Source: Hydrogenophaga palleronii NBRC 102513
Lineage (GTDB): Bacteria > Pseudomonadota > Gammaproteobacteria > Burkholderiales > Burkholderiaceae_C
DNA length: 64,000 bases
Direction: 5' to 3'
NCBI RefSeq assembly: GCF_001571225.1
Contig: NZ_BCTJ01000023.1
Coordinates: forward strand, 1 to 64,000
Of this stretch, positions 25,010 to 32,847 are shown in pieces. The notes under the pieces were generated by a model. It had not been told where the DNA came from. It did no database searches and worked only from the letters and a program-made list of their open reading frames with translations. The translations under genes were made by a program, and so were the position numbers. Each line of letters starts with the position of its first letter. Position 1 is the first letter of the stretch.

Positions 25010-27835
25010 ATGACGGCCAGCCACACCACAGGTTCCGCAGCGGACGAAGCCGCTTTGTCAACAAATGTGAGGTCCTGCCGAACCTTGTCGGAGGTTGATC
25101 GCCAGGCCGACCATTCGCGCTTCGTGCAGCGCGTGCGCCGGCGTTATGCGGCCGAGCTGGCCTGCCTGCCCGAAGGGGCGCCGGAACACGCCAGCATGCA
25201 GGTGGCACTGGCCCGGCTGCGCGAGCAGGGCCTGGCGCTGCCGGCGGCCTTGCGCGTGCTGCGCCAGCTGGTGCTGGAGCGCCTGGTGGTGCTGGACTGC
25301 GAGCAGGCCGCTGCGCTGAACGTGGTGACGCGCGCCGTCACCGAACTGGCCGAACTCGCGCTCGACGCCGCCTGCGCCCTGGCCTTTGCCGACCTCGACG
25401 AACTGCATGGCGCGCCGCTCGGGCAGACGCCACAGGGCCAGCCCCAGCGCGCCCAGCTGTGGGTGATCGGCATGGGCAAGCTCGGTGCGCGCGAGCTCAA
25501 TGTGTCGAGCGACATCGACCTGATCTACGTCTACGACCAGGACGGCGACACCGCCGGCAACGCGCAGGGCCGCAACCGCATCAGCAACCACGAGTACTTC
25601 GGCAAGGCGGTCAAACACATCTACAACACCATCGGCGAAACCACCGAACACGGCAACGTGTTCCGCGTCGATCTGGCGCTGCGGCCCAACGGCAACTCGG
25701 GCCCGAGCGCGGTCTCGGCCGGCGCGCTGGAAGAGTATTTCCTGGTGCAGGGCCGCGAGTGGGAACGTTTTGCCTGGCTCAAGAGCCGCGTGATCGCACC
25801 CGTGGCCAACGTGCGTGACGGCAGCGCCAGCGCGCTGCGCGGCACGGTGCTGCCCTTCGTCTTCCGGCGTTACCTCGACTACGGCGTGTTCGACGCCCTG
25901 CGCGTGCTGCACCGCCAGATCCGCGACCACGCCTCGAAGCGTGCGGCCGGCAACCCGGGGCGCTCGAACGACGTCAAGCTCTCACGCGGCGGCATCCGCG
26001 AGATCGAGTTCACCGTGCAGCTGCTGCAGGTGGTGCGCGGCGGCCAGTTCCCCGAGCTGCGCACCCGCCCCACGCTGGACGCGCTGCAGCGCCTGTGCAA
26101 GGCCGGGCTGATGCCGCAGAGCACCGCCACCGCCCTGGCCGAGGCCTATGAGTTCCTGCGCCGGGTCGAGCACCGCATCCAGTACCTGGACGACCAGCAG
26201 ACCCACGTCATCCCGACACGCGACGACGACCTGGCCTGGATCGCCGCCTCGCTGCAATACCCGGACGTCTGCGCCTTCCTGCACGCGCTGGACGCGCACC
26301 GCGAACTGGTGGCACAGGAGTTCGACACCCTGCTCGGCGGCCCGACCCATGGCGGCTGCAACGGCAAGAAGGGCTGCAGCAACAAGAACGGCGCCCAGGG
26401 CCGCAGTGCGGACGACCTGCAGAGCGTGCTGGAGCAGCTGCCGGCCGCCTTCGCCGCCCGCGTGGCGCAATGGGCCGGCCACCCGCGTGTGCTGGCCTTG
26501 CGCGAAGACACCCGCGCGCGCCTGGTGCGGCTGGTACAGCGCACCGGCGCGTGGCTCGACGAAGGCCGCGTGAGCGAAGAGGCGGCGCTGCGCATGGCCG
26601 ACTGGATCGAGCCCCTGATGCGCCGCGAGAGTTACCTCGCCCTGCTGCAGGAACGGCCGTCGGTGCACGAACGCCTGCTGCGCCTGCTGGGCGCGGCCCG
26701 CTGGCCGGCGCGTTACCTCATTCAGCACCCGGGCGTGATCGACGAACTGGCCAGCCCCGAACTGTTGACCGAGCGCTTCGACGCCGCGCAGTTCGAGGCC
26801 GAGCTCGAAGCCCGCCGCACGGCGTTGCGCTCCACTGGCGAAGACGACGAGGAGGCCCTGCTCAACCTGATGCGCCGCGCCCACCACGCCGAGGTCTTCC
26901 GCACCCTGGCGCGCGACCTCGAGAAAGTGCTGAGCGTGGAGCAGGTGGCCGACGACCTGTCGGCCCTGGCCGACGCGGTGCTGCGCACCACCGCGCGCTG
27001 GTGCTGGGACCGGTTGAAGAACCGCCACCGCGAACACCCCAGCTTCGCCATCATTGGTTACGGCAAGCTCGGCGGCAAGGAGCTGGGCTACGGCAGCGAC
27101 CTCGACATCGTGTTCGTCTACGAAGACGAGGACGACCACGAGAACGCCTCGGAAATCTACGCCGCCTTCGTGCGCAAGATGATCAACTGGCTGACCGTCA
27201 AGACCAGCGAAGGCGACCTGTTCGAGATCGACACCGCACTGCGACCCAACGGCAACTCCGGCCTGCTGGTCAGCAGCTTCACCGCCTACGCCAACTACCA
27301 GCAGCAACGCGGCAGCAACACCGCCTGGACCTGGGAACACCAGGCCATGACGCGCGCGCGCTTCGTGCTCGGCGGCGCGGCGCTGGCCAGCCGTTTCGAC
27401 GCCGTGCGCGAGGCCGTCATCACCGCCGAACGCGATGCCGACTCATTGGCGGCTGAAATCGTGGCCATGCGCGCCAAGGTGCGCGCTGCCCACCCGGTGC
27501 GCGGCACGCGCTTCGATGTGAAACACAGCCCGGGCGGCATGGTCGACGTGGAGTTCGCCGTGCAGTACCTGGTGCTGCTGCATTCACGCGCCCACCCCGA
27601 GCTGCGCGCCAACACCGGCAACATCAACCTGCTGTGGCGCGCCGAGGCCGCCGGCCTGCTGGCGCCCGGCATGGGCGAAGCCGCGGCCCAGGCCTACCGC
27701 GAGCTGCGCCAGATCCAGCACCGCGCACGGCTGGACGAAGCCCCCACCCAGGTGGAGGCAGACGAAGTGCAGGCCGCGGTGCAGGCCGTGCTGGCGTTGT
27801 GGCAACACGTGCTGGGGCGCGCGGCGACACCATGA
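25010..27835 (+). CDS. glnE: Bifunctional glutamine synthetase adenylyltransferase/adenylyl-removing enzyme
   Basis: GlnE adds AMP to glutamine synthetase when nitrogen is plentiful and removes it when nitrogen is short, under PII control. The 941-residue protein shows the two related catalytic domains. The N-terminal, deadenylylating domain has MGKLGARELNVSSDIDLIY. The C-terminal, adenylylating domain has YGKLGGKELGYGSDLDIVF. PII-binding helical bundles lie between and after them. At about residues 443-466 a Gly/Lys/Asn/Cys-rich loop (GGCNGKKGCSNKNGAQG) interrupts the central part and looks lineage-specific. Start ATG 25010 lacks a clear ribosome binding site; the true start could be slightly downstream. 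Confidence 0.95.
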   Translation: MTASHTTGSAADEAALSTNVRSCRTLSEVDRQADHSRFVQRVRRRYAAELACLPEGAPEHASMQVALARLREQGLALPAALRVLRQLVLERLVVLDCEQAAALNVVTRAVTELAELALDAACALAFADLDELHGAPLGQTPQGQPQRAQLWVIGMGKLGARELNVSSDIDLIYVYDQDGDTAGNAQGRNRISNHEYFGKAVKHIYNTIGETTEHGNVFRVDLALRPNGNSGPSAVSAGALEEYFLVQGREWERFAWLKSRVIAPVANVRDGSASALRGTVLPFVFRRYLDYGVFDALRVLHRQIRDHASKRAAGNPGRSNDVKLSRGGIREIEFTVQLLQVVRGGQFPELRTRPTLDALQRLCKAGLMPQSTATALAEAYEFLRRVEHRIQYLDDQQTHVIPTRDDDLAWIAASLQYPDVCAFLHALDAHRELVAQEFDTLLGGPTHGGCNGKKGCSNKNGAQGRSADDLQSVLEQLPAAFAARVAQWAGHPRVLALREDTRARLVRLVQRTGAWLDEGRVSEEAALRMADWIEPLMRRESYLALLQERPSVHERLLRLLGAARWPARYLIQHPGVIDELASPELLTERFDAAQFEAELEARRTALRSTGEDDEEALLNLMRRAHHAEVFRTLARDLEKVLSVEQVADDLSALADAVLRTTARWCWDRLKNRHREHPSFAIIGYGKLGGKELGYGSDLDIVFVYEDEDDHENASEIYAAFVRKMINWLTVKTSEGDLFEIDTALRPNGNSGLLVSSFTAYANYQQQRGSNTAWTWEHQAMTRARFVLGGAALASRFDAVREAVITAERDADSLAAEIVAMRAKVRAAHPVRGTRFDVKHSPGGMVDVEFAVQYLVLLHSRAHPELRANTGNINLLWRAEAAGLLAPGMGEAAAQAYRELRQIQHRARLDEAPTQVEADEVQAAVQAVLALWQHVLGRAATP

Positions 27836-28503
27836 GCGCCCTGGTCGCGAGCAGCAAACGCAGCAGCGGCGACCGCCCCGGTGGTTTCATGGCCTGGCTC
27901 GCGCGCCACAGCTGGTTGCTGCTCTGCGCGCTGCACGCACTGGCCAGCCTGCTGGTCTGGACCTGGCGCGGCGGCGCGCTCGACAGCCTGGTCTGGTACG
28001 CCACCGACTGGACGACCCACGCCTGGACACTCTGGACCAGCGCCTGGGTGCACCTGAACATGGCCCACCTGCTAAGCAACCTGCTCGCGCTCGGCGCCCT
28101 GGCCACGCTGGGTTGGGCGGTGCGGCCCAGCCTGCCCTGCACGCTGGCCTGGTTGCTGGCCTGGCCGCTGGCGCAGGCCTCGCTGCTGCTGTGGCCCAAG
28201 GTCGGTTATGCGGTCGGCCTGTCGGGCCTGATGCACGCCGGCACCATGGTGATCGCGGTGCAGATCGCACTCGACCGCATCCCGATCCGCGGCGCGCGCT
28301 TCTGGGGCGGGCTGCTGGTGATGGGCGCGAGCACCAAGGTGCTGCTGGAAGAGGGCTGGTCCCGCCCGGTGGTCTGGGACGCCAGCAACGGCATGCCGGT
28401 GGTGCAGGCAGGCCACCTCACCGGCATCGTCTGGGGCGCACTGCTGGGGCTGCTGGTGGCCTGCCTGCCCACCTCGGCCTCGCGCCCGGCCGCCAGATAC
28501 TGA
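27832..28503 (+). CDS. Rhomboid family protease, rhombosortase-like
   Basis: The 223-residue polytopic membrane protein is a small rhomboid protease. Motifs are WVHLNMAHLLSNLLAL in an early helix, the catalytic Ser131 in GLSGLMH, and His195 in GHLTGIVWGALLG. Small six-helix rhomboids of this kind include rhombosortases, which process exported proteins ending in a GlyGly-CTERM tail. I see no protein with such a tail in this window. The gene starts at the ATG overlapping the glnE stop and ends just before a bidirectional terminator. Confidence 0.82.
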   Translation: MSALVASSKRSSGDRPGGFMAWLARHSWLLLCALHALASLLVWTWRGGALDSLVWYATDWTTHAWTLWTSAWVHLNMAHLLSNLLALGALATLGWAVRPSLPCTLAWLLAWPLAQASLLLWPKVGYAVGLSGLMHAGTMVIAVQIALDRIPIRGARFWGGLLVMGASTKVLLEEGWSRPVVWDASNGMPVVQAGHLTGIVWGALLGLLVACLPTSASRPAARY

Positions 28504-28521
28504 GTCGGCCACCCGAACAAC

Positions 28522-28549
28522 AAAAAAGCCCGCCGAAGCGGGCTTTTTG
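28522..28549. terminator. Bidirectional intrinsic terminator
   Basis: GCCCGC (28528-28533) and GCGGGC (28538-28543) with a CGAA loop are flanked by A6 on the left and T5 on the right. It serves both the rhomboid gene and the convergent ferritin-like gene. Confidence 0.9.
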
Positions 28550-28565
28550 TTTCGCGCCGGGGCGC

Positions 28566-29411
28566 TCAGGCCGCCGTGGGTGCGCCGCCCGCCGACATCG
28601 CTTTGCGGAAGCGGTTCAGGTCCTGCACGCTCTTGAAGCTCTGCTCCATCAGCAGGCTCATGTTGTGCAGGATGCGCTCGACCACCTTGGTTTCCCAGAC
28701 GGCGTCGAACTTGATCTGCGTGTCCAGCCAGTGCTCCAGCCACTCGGGGTTGGGCAGGCGGCTCTGGATGGTGTCGTTCGGGAACAGGGCCTTGTTCACG
28801 TGCAGGTTGGTCGGGTGCAGGGCCTGCGCGGTGCGCCGCGCACTGGCCATCAGCACACCCACCTTGGCGAACGCGGCGCGGGCCTCGTTGCCGAACTTGC
28901 CGATGGCGCGTTTCATGTAGCGCAGGTAGGCGCCACCGTGGCGGGCTTCGTCCTGGCTGAGGGTGCTGTAGATCTTCTTGATGACGGGTTCGGAGTGCCA
29001 TTCGCTGGCGCGGCGGTACCAGTGGTTGAGGCGGATCTCGCCGCAGAAGTGCAGCATCAGCGTCTCCAGCGGCGGCGCCGGATCAAAGTCGAAACGGATG
29101 TCGTGCAGCTCCTGCTCGGTGGGCACCAGGTCGGGCCGGAAGCGGCGCAGGTATTCCATCAGCACCAGCGAGTGCTTTTGCTCTTCGAAGAACCAGATCG
29201 ACATGAAGGCCGAGAAGTCGGAGTCGTCGCGGTTGTCGCGCAGGAACATCTCGGTGGCCGGCAACGCCGCCCACTCGGTGATGGCATTCATCTTGATGGT
29301 CTGGGCCTGCTCGTCCGTCAAGGCACTGGCATCGAACTGGTCCCAGGGGATGTCCTTTTCCATGTCCCAGCGCACGGATTCGAGTTGCTTGAAGAGTTCA
29401 GGGTAGAGCAT
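28566..29411 (-). CDS. Ferritin-like di-iron protein
   Basis: The 281-residue soluble protein is helical and carries paired di-iron motifs: EWAALPATEMF with a candidate Glu ligand, FFEEQKH (ExxH type), FCGEIRLNHWYR with a Glu, and DEARHGG (ExxH type). This arrangement matches the ferritin-like superfamily, including ribonucleotide-reductase-like and acyl-ACP-desaturase-like oxidases. The spacing resembles fatty acyl desaturases. That would suit the lipid-modifying cluster starting 1.2 kb away, but the gene is on the opposite strand and the link is inference. A good start is ATG 29411. Confidence 0.75.
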   Translation of the reverse strand: MLYPELFKQLESVRWDMEKDIPWDQFDASALTDEQAQTIKMNAITEWAALPATEMFLRDNRDDSDFSAFMSIWFFEEQKHSLVLMEYLRRFRPDLVPTEQELHDIRFDFDPAPPLETLMLHFCGEIRLNHWYRRASEWHSEPVIKKIYSTLSQDEARHGGAYLRYMKRAIGKFGNEARAAFAKVGVLMASARRTAQALHPTNLHVNKALFPNDTIQSRLPNPEWLEHWLDTQIKFDAVWETKVVERILHNMSLLMEQSFKSVQDLNRFRKAMSAGGAPTAA

Positions 29412-29639
29412 GGTGGTCCTTCAGTAACGCGAACATTCTATTCGGCGGGCCCTTGCCGGGTTCCCAACCCCCCAGGGTATGGGGCAGGCGCGGGCGCGGA
29501 AAGTTCCGGCTCCGTGTGTTGAATCCGATCCGCCGGCACCTGCGTAAAACCAGACGGGCGCTGCGCACAAGAGTCTGCACGCTGGCGTTGTATCCGGGGC
29601 CGTGATGGAATGATTTTTTTGATTTGAGGAGTCGACACC

Positions 29640-30275
29640 ATGAACCTGCCTGAAACACCCCGCCCGAGCCGTTCCACCCGGGCCACGGCCCTCGCCAGCC
29701 TGCTGCTCGGCCTGGGCGCCGCCGCCACCGGCCTGCCCGCCGCGGCACAGACACCTTCGCCACCCCAGGCCGCGGCCGCAGCCCCGGCCTGCCCCACGCT
29801 GCTGCAGCACGGCTTCGACCGGCTGCAGGACGAAAAGCCGCAGTCGCTCTGCCAGTACACCGGCAAGGTGGTGCTGGTGGTGAACACCGCGAGCTTCTGC
29901 GGCTTCACCAAACAGTACGAGGGCCTGGAGGACCTGCACGCCCGTTACCAGGCCCGGGGCCTGGTGGTGCTGGGTTTCCCGTCCAACGACTTCGGCAACC
30001 AGGAGCCGGGCAACAACCAGGCGATTGCCGACTTCTGCGAAAACACCTTCGGCGTGAAGTTTCCGATGTTCAGCAAGACCAGCGTGGTCGGGCGCAACAC
30101 CAACCCGCTGTTCCGCCAGCTGGCCGCCAAGACCGGGGAAAGCCCACGCTGGAACTTCCACAAATACCTGATCGGGCGCGACGGCCAGACCGTGCACAGC
30201 TACGGCAGCGGCGTCGAACCGAAGAACCCGGCGCTTGTAAAAGACATAGAAAAGCTTCTCGAGGCCAAAATGTGA
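29640..30275 (+). CDS. Glutathione peroxidase, exported
   Basis: This 211-residue thiol peroxidase of the glutathione peroxidase family reduces hydroperoxides. It carries a signal peptide (SLLLGLGAAATGLPAAAQ), so it should act in the periplasm. Family motifs are VVNTASFCGFTKQYEGL with Cys87 where animal enzymes have selenocysteine, GFPSNDFGNQEPG (the conserved Gln), and WNFHKYLIGRDG (the conserved Trp and Asn). Cys-type bacterial enzymes often use thioredoxin as reductant. A TGAGGAG ribosome binding site precedes ATG 29640. The stop codon lies inside a GTGACT/AGTCAC palindrome. Confidence 0.93.
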   Translation: MNLPETPRPSRSTRATALASLLLGLGAAATGLPAAAQTPSPPQAAAAAPACPTLLQHGFDRLQDEKPQSLCQYTGKVVLVVNTASFCGFTKQYEGLEDLHARYQARGLVVLGFPSNDFGNQEPGNNQAIADFCENTFGVKFPMFSKTSVVGRNTNPLFRQLAAKTGESPRWNFHKYLIGRDGQTVHSYGSGVEPKNPALVKDIEKLLEAKM

Positions 30276-30613
30276 CTGTATAGTCACGATAAAAACCAAT
30301 GAGTATGAATTCGCTGTTTTCCACCCCTGTCCCATGGCGCGCTGTCTCCAAAGCGACGCGGCGCCATGGGCGCCGGAACTTTTGTGCCGCGTCCGGCGTC
30401 GTACTGCCCAGGTTGGCCAGCGTGCCAGCCACAGGGTTCCGTTTTGTACTGCGAAGCCTTCCGGGTTCATGTGATCCGGTTGAAATCCCAAGGCGCTTCT
30501 CCTCCTCCCTCCCTCCCTTGTTCGTCTGGGGGCGCTTCGCGGTCTTTTGTACATGGCACGGCGGCAGGCACACCCGAGCGGGTGCCGCTGCCCCGCTGTT
30601 CTGAGGTCTGTCC
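30272..30613 (+). promoter_or_regulatory. Intergenic region upstream of the lipid-modification cluster
   Basis: About 340 bases without a convincing gene. It contains a GTGACT (30272-30277) / AGTCAC (30282-30287) palindrome with a four-base centre, overlapping the peroxidase stop. It also holds a perfect ten-base inverted repeat, CCCATGGCGC (30331-30340) and GCGCCATGGG (30361-30370). TTTTGTAC occurs twice (about 30442 and 30544). Several overlapping short frames here look spurious. The control region of the downstream cluster should lie here, but I cannot assign a promoter. Confidence 0.45.
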
Positions 30614-32020
30614 ATGCGCACAGACCTCACCCCTCCCCCCAGCACCGGCCGACCCTCGCGGGTGGCCATCGTCGGCTCCGGCATCGCCGGCCTGGCCGCG
30701 GCCCACACCTTGCAGGGCCTGGCCGACATCACCCTGTTCGAGGCCGGCGACTACTTCGGCGGCCACACCCACACCGTTGACGTGACGCTGCCCGACGCGC
30801 GTGGGGTGGACACCACCTTCGGGGTCGACACCGGTTTCCTGGTGCTCAACGAGCGCACCTATCCCAACCTGCTGGCGCTGCTGGCCGCGCTGGAGGTGCC
30901 GATTGCGCCGTCCGACATGTCGTTTTCGGTGCAGGTGCCCGATGGCGCCGGCCCGGGCCGCGCGCTGGAGTGGAGCGGCAGCGATCTCTCCAGCGTGTTT
31001 GCGCAGCGCCGCAACCTGGCCAACCCGCGTTTCCTGCGCATGCTGGCCGACATCGTGCGCTTCAACCGGGTGGTCACGCGCCTGGCCGAACGCGGTGAAG
31101 ACCTGCGGCCCGACAGCCCCTTGCTGCAGCCCCTGGGCGACTTCTTGCGCGCGCAGGGTTTTTCGGATGCGTTCCGCGACTGGTACTTCCTGCCCATGAT
31201 GGGCTGCATCTGGAGTTGCCCGACCGACCAGATGCTGGCCTTCCCGGTCGCCACCATGGTGCGCTTCTGCCACAACCACGGCCTGCTGCAGGTCACCCAG
31301 CGGCCCCAGTGGTACACCGTGACGGGTGGTGCGCGCCGCTACGTGCAGAAGATCACCGACCGCATCGCCGACAAGCGCCTGGCCACGCCGGTGCAGAAGG
31401 TGCTGCGCGACGCGCAGGGCGTGCGCGTGGTCACGGCCGGCCAGGTCGAGCGCTTCGACGCCATCGTCATGGCCTGCCACAGCGACCAGGCGTTGCGTCT
31501 GCTGGGCGAAGAAGCCAGCGCTGCCGAGCGCGAGCTGCTGGGTGCGATCCGCTACCAGCCCAACCGCGCGGTGCTGCACACCGATGCCTCGGTCCTGCCG
31601 GAGAACCCACGCGCCTGGGCGGCGTGGAACTACGCGCGCGCACCGAGCGCCCCGCTCGAATCGGCACAGGTCTGCCTGCACTACCTGATCAACCGCCTGC
31701 AGCCGCTGCCGGTGGCGCAGCCGGTGCTGGTCTCGCTCAACCCGCAGCGCGAGATCAACCCGACGCAGGTGCTGGGCGAATACGCCTACGAGCACCCGGT
31801 GTTCGACCTCGCGGCGATCCGTGCGCAAGGCATGCTGCCGCGCCTGCAGGGCCAGCAGCACACCTGGTTCGCCGGTGCCTGGACCGGTTACGGTTTCCAC
31901 GAGGACGGCCTCAAGTCGGGCCTGCAGGCGGCGCGTGCGCTGATCGACGCGCGCGGCCTGGTGCCGGTGCCCAGCGACAGCGAACTGCGGCGCGCCGCCC
32001 TGCCCGGGGTGTTTGCTTGA
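30614..32020 (+). CDS. FAD-dependent amine-oxidase-like oxidoreductase
   Basis: The 468-residue protein starts with the dinucleotide-binding motif VAIVGSGIAGLAAAHTL and an acidic end of the second strand (LFEAGDYFGGHTHT), as in FAD-dependent amine oxidases and phytoene-desaturase-like enzymes. The C-terminal GAWTGYGFHEDGLKSGLQAA is the matching FAD-binding end. Proteins of this kind regularly stand before a DUF1365 gene and a cyclopropane-synthase-like gene, as here, and probably oxidise a modified acyl chain. ATG 30614 has GAGG upstream. Its last codons overlap the next gene. Confidence 0.88.
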   Translation: MRTDLTPPPSTGRPSRVAIVGSGIAGLAAAHTLQGLADITLFEAGDYFGGHTHTVDVTLPDARGVDTTFGVDTGFLVLNERTYPNLLALLAALEVPIAPSDMSFSVQVPDGAGPGRALEWSGSDLSSVFAQRRNLANPRFLRMLADIVRFNRVVTRLAERGEDLRPDSPLLQPLGDFLRAQGFSDAFRDWYFLPMMGCIWSCPTDQMLAFPVATMVRFCHNHGLLQVTQRPQWYTVTGGARRYVQKITDRIADKRLATPVQKVLRDAQGVRVVTAGQVERFDAIVMACHSDQALRLLGEEASAAERELLGAIRYQPNRAVLHTDASVLPENPRAWAAWNYARAPSAPLESAQVCLHYLINRLQPLPVAQPVLVSLNPQREINPTQVLGEYAYEHPVFDLAAIRAQGMLPRLQGQQHTWFAGAWTGYGFHEDGLKSGLQAARALIDARGLVPVPSDSELRRAALPGVFA

Positions 32021-32847
32021 CCGGCGCTGCGCCGGTGGCACAGATCGGCTTCGGCCAGGTGCGCCACACCCGCCATCGGCCGCAGCGCAACGCCTTCGTT
32101 TACCCGACCTACTTCCTCATGCTGCCGATGCGCAGCCTGCGCGCGCACGGCCCCGGTGCCCTGGCGCGCAACCGCCGGGCGGCCCTGGCCTTTCACGACG
32201 CAGACCATGGCGACGGTGGCGATGACAGCCTGGCCTGGCTCGACGGCGTGCTGCAGCAGCACGGCATCCACGACGCGCAGGGCGAGGTCTGGCTGCACAC
32301 CTACCCGCGTGTGCTCGGCTACAGCTTCAAGCCGGTGAGCTTCTGGTACTGCCACCACCGCGACGGTGCCTTGCGCGCGGTGCTGGTGGAGGTCAACAAC
32401 ACCTTCGGCGAGCGCCACTGCTACCTGCTGGACGCGCCACGCTACGGCCAGCCCTGCGAAGCCAGCAAGGTCTTTCACGTGTCGCCGTTCTGCCCCCTGC
32501 GCGGCCGTTACCGCTTCGTGTTCCAGCGCACCGCCGGCGAGCGCCCGCGCACGGTGGCGCGCATCGACTACTTCGACCACGACGGCGCTGCGGATGCGCC
32601 ACCGCTGCTCAACACCAGCGTGAGCGGTGCGCTGCTGCCGCTGAACCCGCAGACCTTGCGCCGCGCGTTGTGGCGCCATCCCGCCATGACCGTTGGCGTG
32701 ATCGCGCGCATCCACTGGCAGGCCCTGCGCCTGTGGTGGCGCAAGGCGCCGTTTTTTCGCCAGCCACCCGCACCGGGTGATTTCGTGACCACCGCCACCG
32801 CCGTGCCCACGGCCCCCACCCCGAACGCGGAGCCCCTCCGACCATGA
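32017..32847 (+). CDS. DUF1365 family protein
   Basis: The 276-residue product matches DUF1365: an opening with FGQVRHTRHRP, RNAFVYPTYFLMLPM, GYSFKPVSFWYCH and VEVNNTFGERHCYLL. Function is not established, but the gene almost always sits between an FAD oxidoreductase and a cyclopropane-synthase-like methyltransferase. I start it at TTG 32017, which overlaps the previous stop and has GGGG about eight bases upstream. GTG 32035 is the alternative. The frame is open much further upstream only because it runs antiparallel to codon positions of the previous gene. It ends in an ATGA overlap with the next gene. Confidence 0.85.
   Translation: MTGAAPVAQIGFGQVRHTRHRPQRNAFVYPTYFLMLPMRSLRAHGPGALARNRRAALAFHDADHGDGGDDSLAWLDGVLQQHGIHDAQGEVWLHTYPRVLGYSFKPVSFWYCHHRDGALRAVLVEVNNTFGERHCYLLDAPRYGQPCEASKVFHVSPFCPLRGRYRFVFQRTAGERPRTVARIDYFDHDGAADAPPLLNTSVSGALLPLNPQTLRRALWRHPAMTVGVIARIHWQALRLWWRKAPFFRQPPAPGDFVTTATAVPTAPTPNAEPLRP

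Noticed and set aside
22044-25013. 989-codon frame on the plus strand opposite yhdP
   Set aside because: yhdP has a family match, membrane helix and proper start on the other strand. The shadow product is a low-complexity His/Gln/Arg mixture.
30472-30477. TGATCC, the -35 of ChrR/RpoE-type promoters, upstream of the lipid cluster
   Set aside because: The -10 (TAAGTA-like) expected about 18 bases on is absent; one six-base match is not evidence.
30366-30785. Short plus-strand frames in the gap before the FAD oxidoreductase gene
   Set aside because: No ribosome binding site, no recognisable domain, and they run into the real gene in another frame.
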